A stretch of 64,000 bases of DNA. It comes from Terebella lapidaria. Its lineage: Eukaryota > Annelida > Polychaeta > Terebellida > Terebellidae. The notes beneath the pieces were generated by a model. The model did not search any database, was not told where the DNA came from, and saw nothing but the letters and a program-made list of their open reading frames with translations. Below, piece after piece: positions 41,458-52,372 of the stretch. The position numbers and the translations under genes are program-made. Location: contig OX424560.1 of assembly GCA_949152475.1 (NCBI GenBank), positions 3,472,001 to 3,536,000 on the forward strand, given 5' to 3'. Each line of letters opens with the position of its first letter. Position 1 is the first letter of the stretch.

Positions 41458-43155
41458 TCACACTTTTCCGACGCTCGGGTCTTGCTGTGCCGCGACAATG
41501 TCCTGAGTCGAATAGTCCGAAAGCCACTTTTGTCCATCAAGTGTGGCGTCCAAAGCACGGACTCGAACAACTTGGCGTGCCGAAATCAGTTGGGGCAAGA
41601 CCGGTGATGTTATTGAATCACTGTCCAGGAGGTCTGCCCTTGTCTTGGCCAGAACAACAGTGATCCGACGAACTGGAAGTTCTCCAGAACTTGTTTCTGG
41701 GTCGGTCGGAGGTGTGGCGAGTCGTCCGGGACAGTCCTGGTGTTTACAACTGTGACACCGTGACAGGCCGTCTGCGTTGCCGTGAAGTTTGCCGGGCCGA
41801 TGCTCTATCTTGAAGTCGTATTGCTGCAACTTAGCGAGCCACCTGGCGAGCATGCCGTCCGCGTCGCTGTAGTTCTTGAGCCACCTCAAGGAGCTGTGGT
41901 CGGTCCGGAGGAGGAACTTCCTACCCCAAAGATAATGCCGATAATGTTGTACCATTTCTACCACTGCCAGCAGTTCTCTGTATGTGGTACAATAGTTCCG
42001 TTGGGTTCGGGATAGGGTTTTGCTGGCGAACCCGATGGGGATTTCTTCCCCGTTGACCCTTTGTGAGAGTGCGCCTCCCACAGCGTAGCCGCTTGCGTCA
42101 GTGTCGAGGATGAAATAATCATCCGGACTCTGGGTCGGATGCGCAAGCTTAGGCGCCCGGATGAGGGCGTCGCGGAGTCGCTGAAAAGCTCGTCGCTGGG
42201 CCGGTCCCCAAGTGAAGTGACATTCACCTCGGGTGAGCGCTACGAGAGGTTCGGCGATCTCAGCGTAGTCCCTGATGAATCGCCTGTGGTAATTGGCGAA
42301 ACCAAGGAAAGATCTGACATCGGAGATCTCGCACGGGGTCGGCCATTCTCTGATGGCCTTAACCTTGTTAGGGTCGACACGAATTCCTTGGCCGCTCACT
42401 ATAAATCCCAAGTACAGAATTTCCCTCTGGAACAGTTCGCACTTCTTGGGTTGAAGCTTCAGGCCTGCCGATCTAATCCGATCCAGGACCGCCTCCAGGT
42501 TTGTGAGTGCCTGATCGAATGTTCTGCCGTAAGCGATGACGTCATCCAGGTAACACATACACCGTGTCCACAAGTATCCACGGAGTATGGTTTCCATTAG
42601 CCGTTCAAATGTTGCCGGTGCATTACTGAGGCCGAATGGCATAACATTAAACTGGTACAGTCCTTTCCTTGTCGCAAAGGCAGTTTTCGGTCTGTCTGTA
42701 GGGTCGACTTCGACTTGCCAGTAGCCGGAAGCCAAGTCCAGGGCCGAAAAGTATGTAGCGCCCGCCAGGGCGTCATGAGTGTCCTGAATGTTGGGCAACG
42801 GATATGAATCCTTGCGAGTGACATCATTCAGGAGCCGATAATCGACGCAGAATCTTACTTGGCCGTTCTTTTTACGCACGAGCACCACCTGTGCGCTCCA
42901 GGGCGAATCTGACGGCTCAATGCACCCCAAGCGAAGCATCTTGTCGACCTCCTCATCTATGATGCTCTGCTTCGCCTGAGGGACGCGTCGTTGACGTTGC
43001 CGAATTGGGGCCGAGTTGCCGGTGTCGATCTTGTGTTGGACGACTTGGGTCCGTCCTAACTGTCCATCCGGGTGCATGAAGGTGTCCTGATATTGATGAA
43101 TCAGGTTAGCGCAACGCCGGTGTTGTTCTGGCGCTAGTCCAGCGCGATCCACCAT
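41458..43155 (-). pseudogene. pol: Reverse transcriptase and RNase H of Ty3/gypsy type
   Basis: RT: GCIEPSDSPWSAQVVLVRKK, FCVDYRLLND, YFSALDLASGYWQV, GLYQFNVMPFGLSNAPATF and the catalytic CYLDDVIAYG, then LGFIVSGQGI. RNase H: FILDTDASGYAVGGALSQ, RELLAVVEMVQHYRHYL, LRTDHSSLRWL and EHRPGKLHGNADGLSR. Catalytic residues of both domains appear intact. The segment is cut off from protease by a 10-bp tandem duplication (43221-43240) and ends at a TGA (41458-41460) in frame with integrase. Reads as a once-functional copy with recent lesions. Confidence 0.92.
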
Positions 43156-44323
43156 CTCTTGTAGATGCGGCGGCAGGTCGCGGTAGTGACTGGCGTCTGC
43201 CGTGGACAGGTCGGGCTCCTCTCCGGGTCTCTCCGGGTCTCGGACTGGCTATGGCGACGGGGTCGGATCGAGTAAGTGTAATACCGGTATCTGCTGTATT
43301 GACGACAGACACCTTTACACATTGACGGTCCAGGGTCGTTAATGTTCTTCCCATGATGAGGTCGGTGTCCTCGGGAAAGGCCGTCAGTGGTTGAATCATC
43401 CGTGGATGTTGTCGAACCCGAACTCTGGAGGTCGGGACCAGTTCAACAATTGCCTCGCTGCGTGCGGGGACGGTGACGGCTCGGCGCACGGCCATTCTGA
43501 CAACGTTGGCCTCAATGTCTTTGTGCGCGAACAGGATCTCTTTGTGCACTTGTATTGTTCCTTCACCGTAATTCACCACAGCGTGAGCTTGCCGGAAAAA
43601 GTTCATGCCGAGTATCATGCCGTCGTGGATGTCAGCCACACAAAATGTCACAATCATATGGTTGGTTCCGACCTGAATTGGAAGGTCGATCAGTCCATCG
43701 ATTGGGCTTGACTGTCCGTTGACGTCACGAATCGTGGCCGAAGTATGCCGTAACTGTCGTTGATCGGCGGGGACGTGTCGGAGCTGATCGCGTCGGAGCA
43801 AAGAGATTTGCGCTCCGGAGTCGAGCACAGCTTGCATTGTCTTATCCCCGACGCGTACCGATAACTTCCAGCACTCGTGTGCCACTCTCGAATTGTCTAT
43901 GACGGCCGGAACTGCGGGATCATCTGGTGGTGGCTTGAAGAGCGTGTGCAATGGCGGCAACTTGGGTTCCGGTCCGTATGGGAACGCGTAGAACCCTCCG
44001 TCGTCGGAGATCCATTCCACCTCGGACATACTATCTGTTCCGGTGCCGTTGGCGGTCGGGGGCGACACCCCTTCAAGATGACGGTTTCCCCGTGGAGGCT
44101 GTTGTGGGCGTGGCGCGGACACCCCTTCATGAGGGAGAGCCGGCTTTGAGGTCGAAGCCTGACACTTAGTGCACACCCCTTCAAGGAGCTGAGGTGTGGG
44201 CTGGGCCGGCTGTAGAGTCGTAACTGTTGGTACTGTTGGTTTGGTAGTTACGACAACCGCAGGTGTGGAGCATGTAACATTGTTCTGTTGCCCGGAAGGT
44301 CCTTGCTCCGCAGCACCTTCCAC
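43106..44323 (-). pseudogene. pro: Protease segment of pol, entered by -1 frameshift
   Basis: The frame is -1 relative to gag. Residues ~1-130 form a P/T/S-rich linker containing three EGV sequences coded by a repeated decamer identical to the PPT. The retropepsin active site reads MQAVLDSGAQISLL, followed by GLIDLPIQVGTNHMIVTFCV, ADIHDGMILGMNFF (flap/second-half motif) and VHKEILFAHK. After NTADTGITLTRSDPVAIASP the frame is thrown off by an exact tandem duplication of CTCCGGGTCT (plus strand, 43221-43240), which separates protease from RT. The protease itself looks complete. Confidence 0.85.
44065..44182 (-). other. Three PPT-identical decamers spaced exactly 54 bases
   Basis: ACACCCCTTC on the plus strand (GAAGGGGTGT on the minus strand) occurs at 44065-44074, 44119-44128 and 44173-44182. 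It matches the element's own 3' PPT (30537-30546) at all ten bases. The spacers between them are not similar. In protein it codes the recurring E-G-V-(C/S). Confidence 0.85.
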
Positions 44324-44335
44324 TACTGGTTTAAC
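44294..44335 (-). promoter_or_regulatory. -1 programmed ribosomal frameshift signal at gag/pro boundary
   Basis: On the minus strand the heptamer G TTA AAC (plus 44329-44335) is in gag phase, followed by CAG and the gag stop TAG (44323-44325). After a 7-base spacer lies a perfect 7-bp hairpin: GGAAGGT (plus 44315-44321) with ACCTTCC (plus 44294-44300), loop 14 bases. G UUA AAC is a known natural slippery heptamer in some RNA viruses. The protease frame is the -1 frame. Confidence 0.78.
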
Positions 44336-46615
44336 GACTGGGCCGTTGGCACCGTCGGGGCTGACTTAGTTTGGTTGCCGATTTGGTTAGGTACTGACAA
44401 TACTTGATCTGTCCTTCGGTCAGTACCAGCGCCTTTAGGTCGAAAAGTTAGTGGCTTCATCCCATTGCGCAGTAACACGTCTTTAAGCCGGAAACACCGC
44501 ATCCAACGATGGCCGGGCTTCTTACAGAAAAAGCACACGGCTGGTCGTCCGGGCTGTGGGGGTCGATCGCCTTTAGTCGGGGCCGTAGTTCGCAGGACGG
44601 AATAGATGGCTGTCTCCTCGCATAGTCCATTCTCGTCACTGAGGACGCACTGGAAAGCTTCCGCTACCCACTCGCGTGAGCACGCTGGCACAGAATGTTC
44701 TTCACATCCTTGAAGGCCGGTTGTGTCACTGTCGGCGGGTTCGTAGTAGGCCGCAACTTGTTCAAAGGTTGGTGCTTCCCCCTGATTGATCTGCCCCATG
44801 GCACAGGACAGTTCTTGGTCGACACAATCATCATCCGTGTATCTGCTCACGGAGATGTCGGCACGTCGTGTGCCCCTCTGACGATCTCTGTTTGTCCGTT
44901 GCTGACGACTTTCAGCTTTGAGGACGGCCGTCAGCACTTCACTGTAACTATGGAAAGTGAACACGCACAGATTGTCAGCAATGTGGTCGGGTTGGCCGTT
45001 GACGAACTGGGAGATTACTGTTCGTTGCCGGGACTCTGGCGTGACATCGTCAAACACTTGCTCAGCCAGAGCTTGAAGCCGTTCCAAGTAATGTTCCGCA
45101 TTCTCCTTCCGTTCTCTTTTTAGAAACGGAAAATCGTCCCGTTTGGACTGCCGACGAGGTGCAGGTTCCCAGCCCTCCAAGAGCTGACAACGGAACTCCT
45201 CCCAGGGAGTCTCGACCGGAATGTTCAGAGCTAACGCTTCGGCGCGCCGCGCAGCGTACTCCGGAAGGTCGTTGTTTTGTTGAGGTCGGAATATGTGAAG
45301 GCCGCAGTGAATTGCTCGAAGCTCCGTATGTACTGTGTGAGATTGCCCTCTTTGAAGGTCGCACGCCATTGAGCCGTTTTAGCCATTGCTAACGGTTGGG
45401 GCTCAGACGTGAGTCTCTGGGGCGTGGGTGTGTCGACGCTCACCACAGTCGGCGTTGTTGTGACGGGAGCAGTCGTTGGCGTGACAGCCGGAGCAGTTGG
45501 GGTCGTAACAATCGGAGCTGCCGAGGTCGTGTTAGCGGGTGCGGTCGGTGCTGTTGTCGCGGAGATGGCGGGCGAAGTAGCGGGTGGTGCCCGAATGCTG
45601 TTGGGGTCGTACACTATTGGTGCGACAGGGGCCGTTTGACTGTATTGTGGCGTCACCCATGGTATCCCGACTGAAGGTGGGATTACAGCCGGCGGTGGAT
45701 ATCGGTATGTCGATCCGTCTGGGCCTACACCATGGTACACTAATCCGGTTTGTGCACCATGATAGCCGGTGTCAGCTATCACACTTGGAACGCCCCCGTA
45801 TCCGGGTGATGGGTTCATATAGCCGACATGTGGTTGGTAGTATCCGACAGCTACTCCATTTGGAACACCGCTTGTTGCGCCAGGGTATCCGACTGGCGGT
45901 ACACCATATCCATTGGTGTTTCCGACTGATTGGGAGATCGGAGGTCCGATCATCGGCACAACACTTTCTGCCGGAGCAGACACAACTTGATCTTGCGAAG
46001 GATCGTAGCGCGGTTGTTCTCCGGTAGTCGACGACGGTCGGTACATGGTCGGCGCGGGAGCGCGTGTGTCGGAAGTCGACGTGTCGCGGTCTCAGGGTCG
46101 GCGACTTGACGTCGACGGTACTTGGCGAAGTCGCGCTTGCCGTGTGGTGGCGCGAAATTCCGTCGTCGTGTCGCTGGGTCGTTGCGGTCGTAGAGGTGTC
46201 ACGATCTGGGTATCGGTCGTCGCCGGGATGCTCTCTGTCGTTACTCTCGCCTGGCCGGGTTGTGTGTACTCTACCACCGTTGGCTCGGTCGGTATGCGCG
46301 AGTACGTCTCGGGCGCGGGGTCGTGTCGTCTCGGCGTCATTGACGGCGCCAGTGGTCGATCTACCGAATAAGCGCTCGGCGGGACCGGTTCCGGAACATT
46401 GTCAGACTGACAAACCCACTGTCGTATCCGAGAGTTACTCGGTGGGTGTGTAACCATTGACGTGTCTATGGTTACCGGCCGAACGTTCACTGATAACTGT
46501 TCTGGGTCGGTAGCACGATATACGCTCGCTCTTTGACGTGAGCGCGTATAGTCTCTGTCGGCAGAGTTCAATAGTCTCTGGATTGTTCTGGCCGACGTTG
46601 CTGAATACGCCCTAG
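44323..46615 (-). pseudogene. gag: Gag, main part (capsid and zinc knuckle), broken
   Basis: Three stretches belong together. 46571-46092: disordered, T/P/R-rich, ends at an in-frame TGA (46092-46094). 46046-45231: the same frame, Y/G/P-rich repeats (GVPPVGYPGATSG), a T/A/P-rich linker and a capsid start (WRATFKEGNLTQYIRSFEQF). 45369-44323: shifted by one base near 45275-45285, capsid continuation (PEYAARRAEALALN, HYLERLQALAEQVFDDV, FVNGQPDHIADNL) and a zinc knuckle CFFCKKPGHRWMRC. The stop TAG at 44323-44325 forms part of a frameshift signal. The N-terminus lies beyond the transposon insertion at 58403-58685. The capsid motifs correspond to those of the 10.9-13.0 kb Gag. Confidence 0.8.
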
Positions 46616-46617
46616 TA

Positions 46618-46790
46618 GTCCAGGTGTCAAACCCTTCTTTTTGGTGAAACGTTGCAATGTGGTCCGCACGATTTTTTTTTGCATATTTGTAAATAATATA
46701 CCCTTACGACATATATTCCGGTTGATGCCACTCTGGCACCTTTGAGCATTTTGCATAATCACATGAATATGCAAATTAGTGTCAGCCATT
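46618..46790 (+). repeat. Left terminal inverted repeat, copy 1
   Basis: Pairs with about 52370-52513 in inverse orientation with roughly 75-80 percent identity by eye. Adjacent internal sequence to 47243 repeats the octamer-containing word ATGAATATGCAAATTA (about 46926 and 47104) and holds no gene. Confidence 0.7.
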
Positions 46791-47243
46791 ATTAAAATTT
46801 ATGATTTTGTTAATATTTTGAAATGTATTAGTTCAACGATGTTGGTTGAGGTGTCTATACCTATGTTTTCATGGTCCACGATTCTGATAAAACCATATCC
46901 TATTGTATATTATTTAAATTAGGTTCATGAATATGCAAATTAGGAAATTAGGAACACTGACAGCGATTTCCTTGATATTCCAGTGTACAGTAATCATGGT
47001 AATTCAAGTGTAATGTAAATAGATGCAACGAACATATTGATAGTTTGGAGTAAGATAGTTCTAACTACAAACTGAACTGATATTTAAATATTAAAATTAT
47101 CGTAATGAATATGCAAATTAATTGAGGATTAATTGATGGGATTACCATCTTATTCTAAAAATCAATGAGCTGCAATGTCACGATCATACAATACTTTCCA
47201 TTCCACTTGGTGTCACTCATCTGGAAATAACTTATATTAATTA

Positions 47244-47670
47244 GGCCAAAAAAAGTATTATGGTTCTGTTTAGGCGCGCACGTCAGTTTCAACCCCGCGC
47301 ATCAATCTTTTTTTTTTTCAAAGAGAAAAAAAAATCACGCGCATCACTTTTTGAGAGCTGAATTTATTTTTTTATGTAAATTGACACCCATACACTGTTT
47401 TGGGGGAGATAATGATCAAGTAAAATGGTCCCGAGTGTCTTTGACATTGCAAAACTTTGTGTATGGCTGGCCAAACATGGCAAATTCAACAGGGTCGCTC
47501 ATCAACAGCCAATTTTAGGGGAAAATGGTTGGCCAAATGGGCCATATTTGACCGGATCAGTCATCGGCCGCCATTCTAAAATTCTAAAAAAAAAAGAAAA
47601 TAAAAATAAGAGAAATTCGCGTCGTCGCATCACTTTTCCAATAACCAGAACCATAATACTTTTTTTGGCC
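47244..47670. mobile_element. MITE with 3-bp TTA target duplication (Harbinger-like), in copy 1
   Basis: TIR GGCCAAAAAAAGTATTATGG continuing TTCTG at the left, inverse at the right; TTA on both sides (47241-47243 and 47671-47673). 427 bp, non-coding. A 3-bp TWA duplication is typical of PIF/Harbinger elements. Confidence 0.8.
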
Positions 47671-47742
47671 TTATGTGAACAATAACTAATATGCAAGTTA
47701 ATGTAATGAATATGCTAATTAGCAGCAATGTGGAATATTATA

Positions 47743-48044
47743 CCTCATGTAAGAATCCCCACCGCTGATTTATAGTATGATACATTTCACAATGTTCCCC
47801 TCGAAGCGCATCGTGCCGGTCAACAATGTGGCAGCGGGCAACAATGTTTGAGGTCTGGGGTTACCGGAGGCGAAGCCGAGAGTAACATTTTCTTCGAGCG
47901 GGGAACATTTCGCCATGTTTCCCGAAAAACCAGTCACCATTTATTTTATTATACCGAATGTCACTGATTTTATTTTGACATTATACATATACGCAAACAT
48001 GCGTTTCTGATTAACCAATCAGCAGTGGGGATTCTAACATGAGG
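47743..48044. mobile_element. 302-bp MITE with TA target duplication, in copy 1
   Basis: The left end CCTCATGTAAGAATCCCCAC and right end GTGGGGATTCTAACATGAGG are inverse repeats, flanked by TA. The inner part has a second inverted block (AATGTTCCCC...GGGGAACATT) and the word GGAGGCGAAGCCGAG. Confidence 0.8.
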
Positions 48045-48500
48045 TATCATTTAAATTGAAGTATATTCTACACAAACATGTTGATTTCGAAAAATTGCAC
48101 CGCTACAAAACAGAGCAAATGCATAACCGAGCAAAGTTTTGTGCGGACCCAGAAATTAACTGACAGGGTTAAATTTAACATTAGGGTAATTGCCAACTTT
48201 TTTAATTATCGCGATAGAAGTCTGAAATTTGGTAGAAAGTTGCCGTTTGACTCAAAGGTGAAGTATGCCAAGTTATAGATAGATACCACTTAGCATCGCA
48301 AAAATATTGACACGGAAAACTGCCATTTGCAAGAATGCCTGAAATATATGGTTATGCATATAAATTTCACGCAAGCGGCATTGTACATACCAATGATTTT
48401 TATTCCATCATAATCTGATATCATTTCCCTCTGACCATAGATAATTCACACAACACATCGCTTGTTCACCGAAATTAGCCATGAACATTAAACGAGATAA
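48045..48500. other. Transposon body, no gene
   Basis: AT-rich. Includes a 66-codon plus frame starting near 48078 without family resemblance. Confidence 0.4.
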
Positions 48501-49977
48501 AGCCCCAGTCCCATGAAGCCGGACCAGCCTGGACGAACACGGAGGAGCACGGATTAGGAAATCACATGGTCCTGGGTGATCCGGGATGTTTTGCCCCCAA
48601 AAATTGCGCATGACAGTCACCCCGGAATCTACACGGTGATAACACAGACGACCCCGGAGCTTCTCGGCAGAGCCCAGGTGCCAACACGGATCACCCTGAC
48701 CCAACACGGTACGTGCTAAGCACGGTGTAAGCACGAACTATCACGGACCATCCCGGACTAACACGGTGCACACACAGTGTCAACACGGACAAACACGAAT
48801 CAGTACAAACGACGCCGAACCGTCCCGGTCCTAACACGGCACCAACAAGGACCATCCCAGTCATTCCCAGACCACCCTGGACCATCCCGAAGGGCTATAA
48901 ATGGCTATATCAATAAAATACGTTTATGTTATATTTGAAATAAAATTAATAAATATTGCAATTGCTGAAACATGGCATGTAAATTGAATGAAAGAATAAT
49001 TTTATTTGAATAAAAATAGGTTATTGTGCTAAATTATTTTCTGTAGGCCTACATGATGGTAATGAAAGGTTATTCTCCATTGGAAAGAAACCCACAATAA
49101 AACGCAGAAACTGTTAGTGAAAGTGGAAATAATCAACATCTCTTAAGAATAACATTAATTGCAACTAAACTCATTTACGCTGATTTATTTGTGTTCACTG
49201 ATATTGGTGTCAGGACTACGTTTTGTTTTAGGTAATACATATACTGTGTAATGTGAATCAAAATTGTGCAGTATATGTACATGTACGTTTGAATAACCTG
49301 GATATCACATAGGCAAATAACTAAATATACTGCACTGATTAATATATTTAGTTAATAATAACAATACATTCATTAGACTACAATACCACCCCTATCGAAG
49401 AATTTAGGTTTATTTTTGTAAGGTTCGGCGACCTCACAATAAAGAGGTATACCCCATTCCTAGAGTGTCAGCGAATGTTTTATAAACCTGTCTGCACGTT
49501 CGCCGTAACTGTGGTGTCACTACTGATGTAGCCATCACGTCATAACGCTACATTATCGCTTGGTGGTTGTCGAGATACAACCGGATGTACTTTAGTACCC
49601 TATAGTATATTTCCCAAACTGAGTGTTCTCTTCGTTTGGTCCGTTCACCAAGGATGGATCAATTCCTAGGTATAGGTCTAAATATATATATGTCACATGA
49701 CCTGACATTTTATCGGTGGAAAATCAATATAAAATCATTCCGGCGCCACCACGGATCACCCAGGAACCAACACGTCACAGACCGTCCAGGATCAACCCCG
49801 CAGTTTTTGACAGTCAAAAACTCAAAAACTTGACTCACGGACCAGCACGGATGAACACGGGCCATCCAGGAGCGGTACCAACACGATGTCAACACAGACC
49901 ACCAGACCACAGAAAATCCCGGATCTGGTCTGGGATGGTCCGGGACATATACGTCCGGGACATATGGGACTGGGGCT
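48501..49977. mobile_element. Harbinger-like TIR element with CACGG word arrays, in copy 1
   Basis: 14-bp perfect TIR AGCCCCAGTCCCAT with TAA duplications at 48498-48500 and 49978-49980. Both ends (about 48520-48900 and 49740-49960) consist of ACACGG, CCCGGA and CACGGACCA words at irregular 10-12 base spacing, in opposite-facing senses; the centre is AT-rich. No transposase. The word array is the inverse-strand equivalent of that in 18005-18803. Confidence 0.8.
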
Positions 49978-49980
49978 TAA

Positions 49981-50256
49981 AAATCAAATTTTTAGCTCAT
50001 CGGCTGAAAGCCGTAGAGCTATTGGGATGGATTGACATACGTGTCTATGTCTGTTGTTTGTGTCTGTGAAGAGCCCCATGTTTTCTCATCCAAATCTTCC
50101 AGAGGCTTCTCCTACAATAGTACTCTTCTTATGGTCACTAAATTTGGTATACTGCTTGGGTATTGCATGTTCTGTCAAGTTTGTTCAAGATTTGCAGAAA
50201 TTTCGAGGCTTTCTGATAAAAGTTAATGATTGAAATAATTTTTTATCATACATGTA
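49981..50256. other. Transposon body, no gene
   Basis: Begins with a small hairpin (TCATCGGCTGAAAGCCGTAG); otherwise unremarkable. Confidence 0.4.
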
Positions 50257-50872
50257 CGGTGGCTTATTTCCGCCAAGTTCACTTTTTCAATTAAGAGTTT
50301 GCCCTTTTTAAATTTGTAATTTACTTTTTCATTTAGCAATTTGCACAAAATAATTTCGATTTTAGTTTTGCTATTTATGAATTTACTTTTTCAGAATTAA
50401 CAATTTGCCTTTTTTAATTTGCAATTTACTTTTTTATTTAGCAATTTACGCAAATTTCGAATTTAGTTTTTACAAAATAATAAAACTAAATTCGAAATTA
50501 TTTTGTGCAAACTGCTAAATAAAAAAGTAAATTGCAAATTAAAAAAAAGCAAATTGTGAATTCTGAAAAAGGTAAATTCATAAATAGAAAAAACGTAAAT
50601 TGCAAAATAAAAAAAGCAAATTGTTAATTCTGAGAAAGTAAATTCATAAATGTAAAAACTAAATTCGAAATTATTTTGCGTAAATTGCTAAATAAAAAAG
50701 TAAATTGCAAATTAAAAAAGGCAAATTGTTAATTTTGAAAAAGTAAATTCATAAATAGCAAAACTAAAATCGAAATTATTTTGTCCAAATTGCTAAATGA
50801 AAAAGTAAATTACAAATTTAAAAAGGGCAAACTCTTAATTGAAAAAGTGAACTTGGCGGAAATAAGCCACCG
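50257..50872. mobile_element. Fold-back MITE (616 bp palindrome), in copy 1
   Basis: Starts CGGTGGCTTATTTCCGCC and ends GGCGGAAATAAGCCACCG, flanked by TA. The arms match for well over 100 bases and the centre repeats the modules AAATTCATAAAT, AAATTGCAAATTA and AAATTCGAAATTATTTTG several times. Non-coding; would fold into a long hairpin. Confidence 0.88.
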
Positions 50873-51027
50873 TATACATGTGCTTCTGTTTATACATACG
50901 GGTTGTGAGTAAGGAAATCACGTGAGCGCATGCGCAGAGGGAACACTGTGATTGCATATGGTGCTTGTTTACCTTCGCATTATCAACCAAGAAATGCTAT
51001 TTTATCCAATCACGCAATTTTGACAGC

Positions 51028-52372
51028 ATCAAATATACATTTTTTCATAATGGCTACACTAATTAGCATATTCATGGACCTATATTAAATGTTACAGATT
51101 TAATTTTGGTTCCAACAATCCTTGACCAGGAAATCATGGCAAAGACACCTCAAACAATAATCTAGGACTCATACTTCTCAAGATACCATCAAATATACAT
51201 TTTTTTCATAATGGCTACTCTAATTTGCATATTCATAAAACTATTTTAAATATTGCGGAATTATTTTGGGTTCCGCCTGAATCCCTGACCATGAAAACAT
51301 GGGCAGAGACACTTAAAACAATAATCTAGAACTAATACTTCTTAAGATATCATCAAATATACATTTTTTTCATAATGGCTACTCTAATATGCATATTCAT
51401 GAACCTATTTTAAATATTACGGATTTAATTTTGGTTTCGCCTGATTCCTTGACCATGAAAACATGGACAAAGACACCTCAATCAATAATCTAGGACTAAT
51501 ACTTCTCAAGATATCATCAAATATGCATTTTGTCATAATGGCTACTCTAATTTGCATATTCATGAACTTATTTTAAATATTACGGATTTTATTTTGGTTC
51601 CAACTGAATCTTTGACCATGAAAACATGGACAAAGACACCTCAAAAAATAATCTAGGACTAATACTTCTCAAGATATCATCATATATACATTTTTTCATA
51701 ATTGCTACCCTAATTTGCATATTCATGAACCTTTTTTAAATATTACGGATCTTATTTTGGTTCCAACTGAATCTTTGACCATGAAAACATGGACAAAGAC
51801 ACCTCAAACAATAATCTAGGACTAATACTTCTCAAGATATCATCAAATATACATTTTGTCATAATGGCTACCCTAATTTGCATATTCATGAACCTATTTT
51901 AAATATTACGGATTTTATTTTGGTTCCAACTGAATCTTTGACCATGAAAACATGGACAAAGACACCTCAAAAAATAATCTAGGACTAATACTTCTCAAGA
52001 TATCATCAAATATACATTTTTTCATAATGGCTACCTAATTTGCATATTCATGAACCTATTTTATATATTACGGTTTTTCTTTTTGGCTCCAACTGAATCT
52101 TTGACCATGAAAACATGGACAAAGACACCTCAAACAATAATCTAGGACCAATACTTCTCAAGATATCATCAAATATACATTTTTTCATAATGGCTACCCT
52201 AATTTGCATATTCATGAACCTATTTTAAATATTACGGATTTTATTTTGGTTCCAACTGAATCTTTGACCATGAAAACATGGACAAAGACACCTCAAAAAA
52301 TAATCTAGGACTAATACTTCTCAAGATATCATCAAATACACATTTTTTCATAATGGCTACCCTAATTTGCAT
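51028..52372 (+). repeat. ~163-bp minisatellite with octamer motif, in copy 1
   Basis: About eight units. Each holds TTCATAATGGCTAC, then TAATTTGCATATTCATGA, then CTGAATCTTTGACC and CAAAGACACCTCA. The TTTGCATATTCAT part is the same as in the transposon's TIR, so the array probably grew from the TIR edge. ATTTGCAT is the POU/OCT octamer; binding is inference. The stretch 50873-51027 just before the array holds no gene. Confidence 0.85.

Noticed and set aside
51028..52372. CRISPR array reading of the minisatellite
   Set aside because: Units of about 163 bp are similar throughout, without unique spacers.
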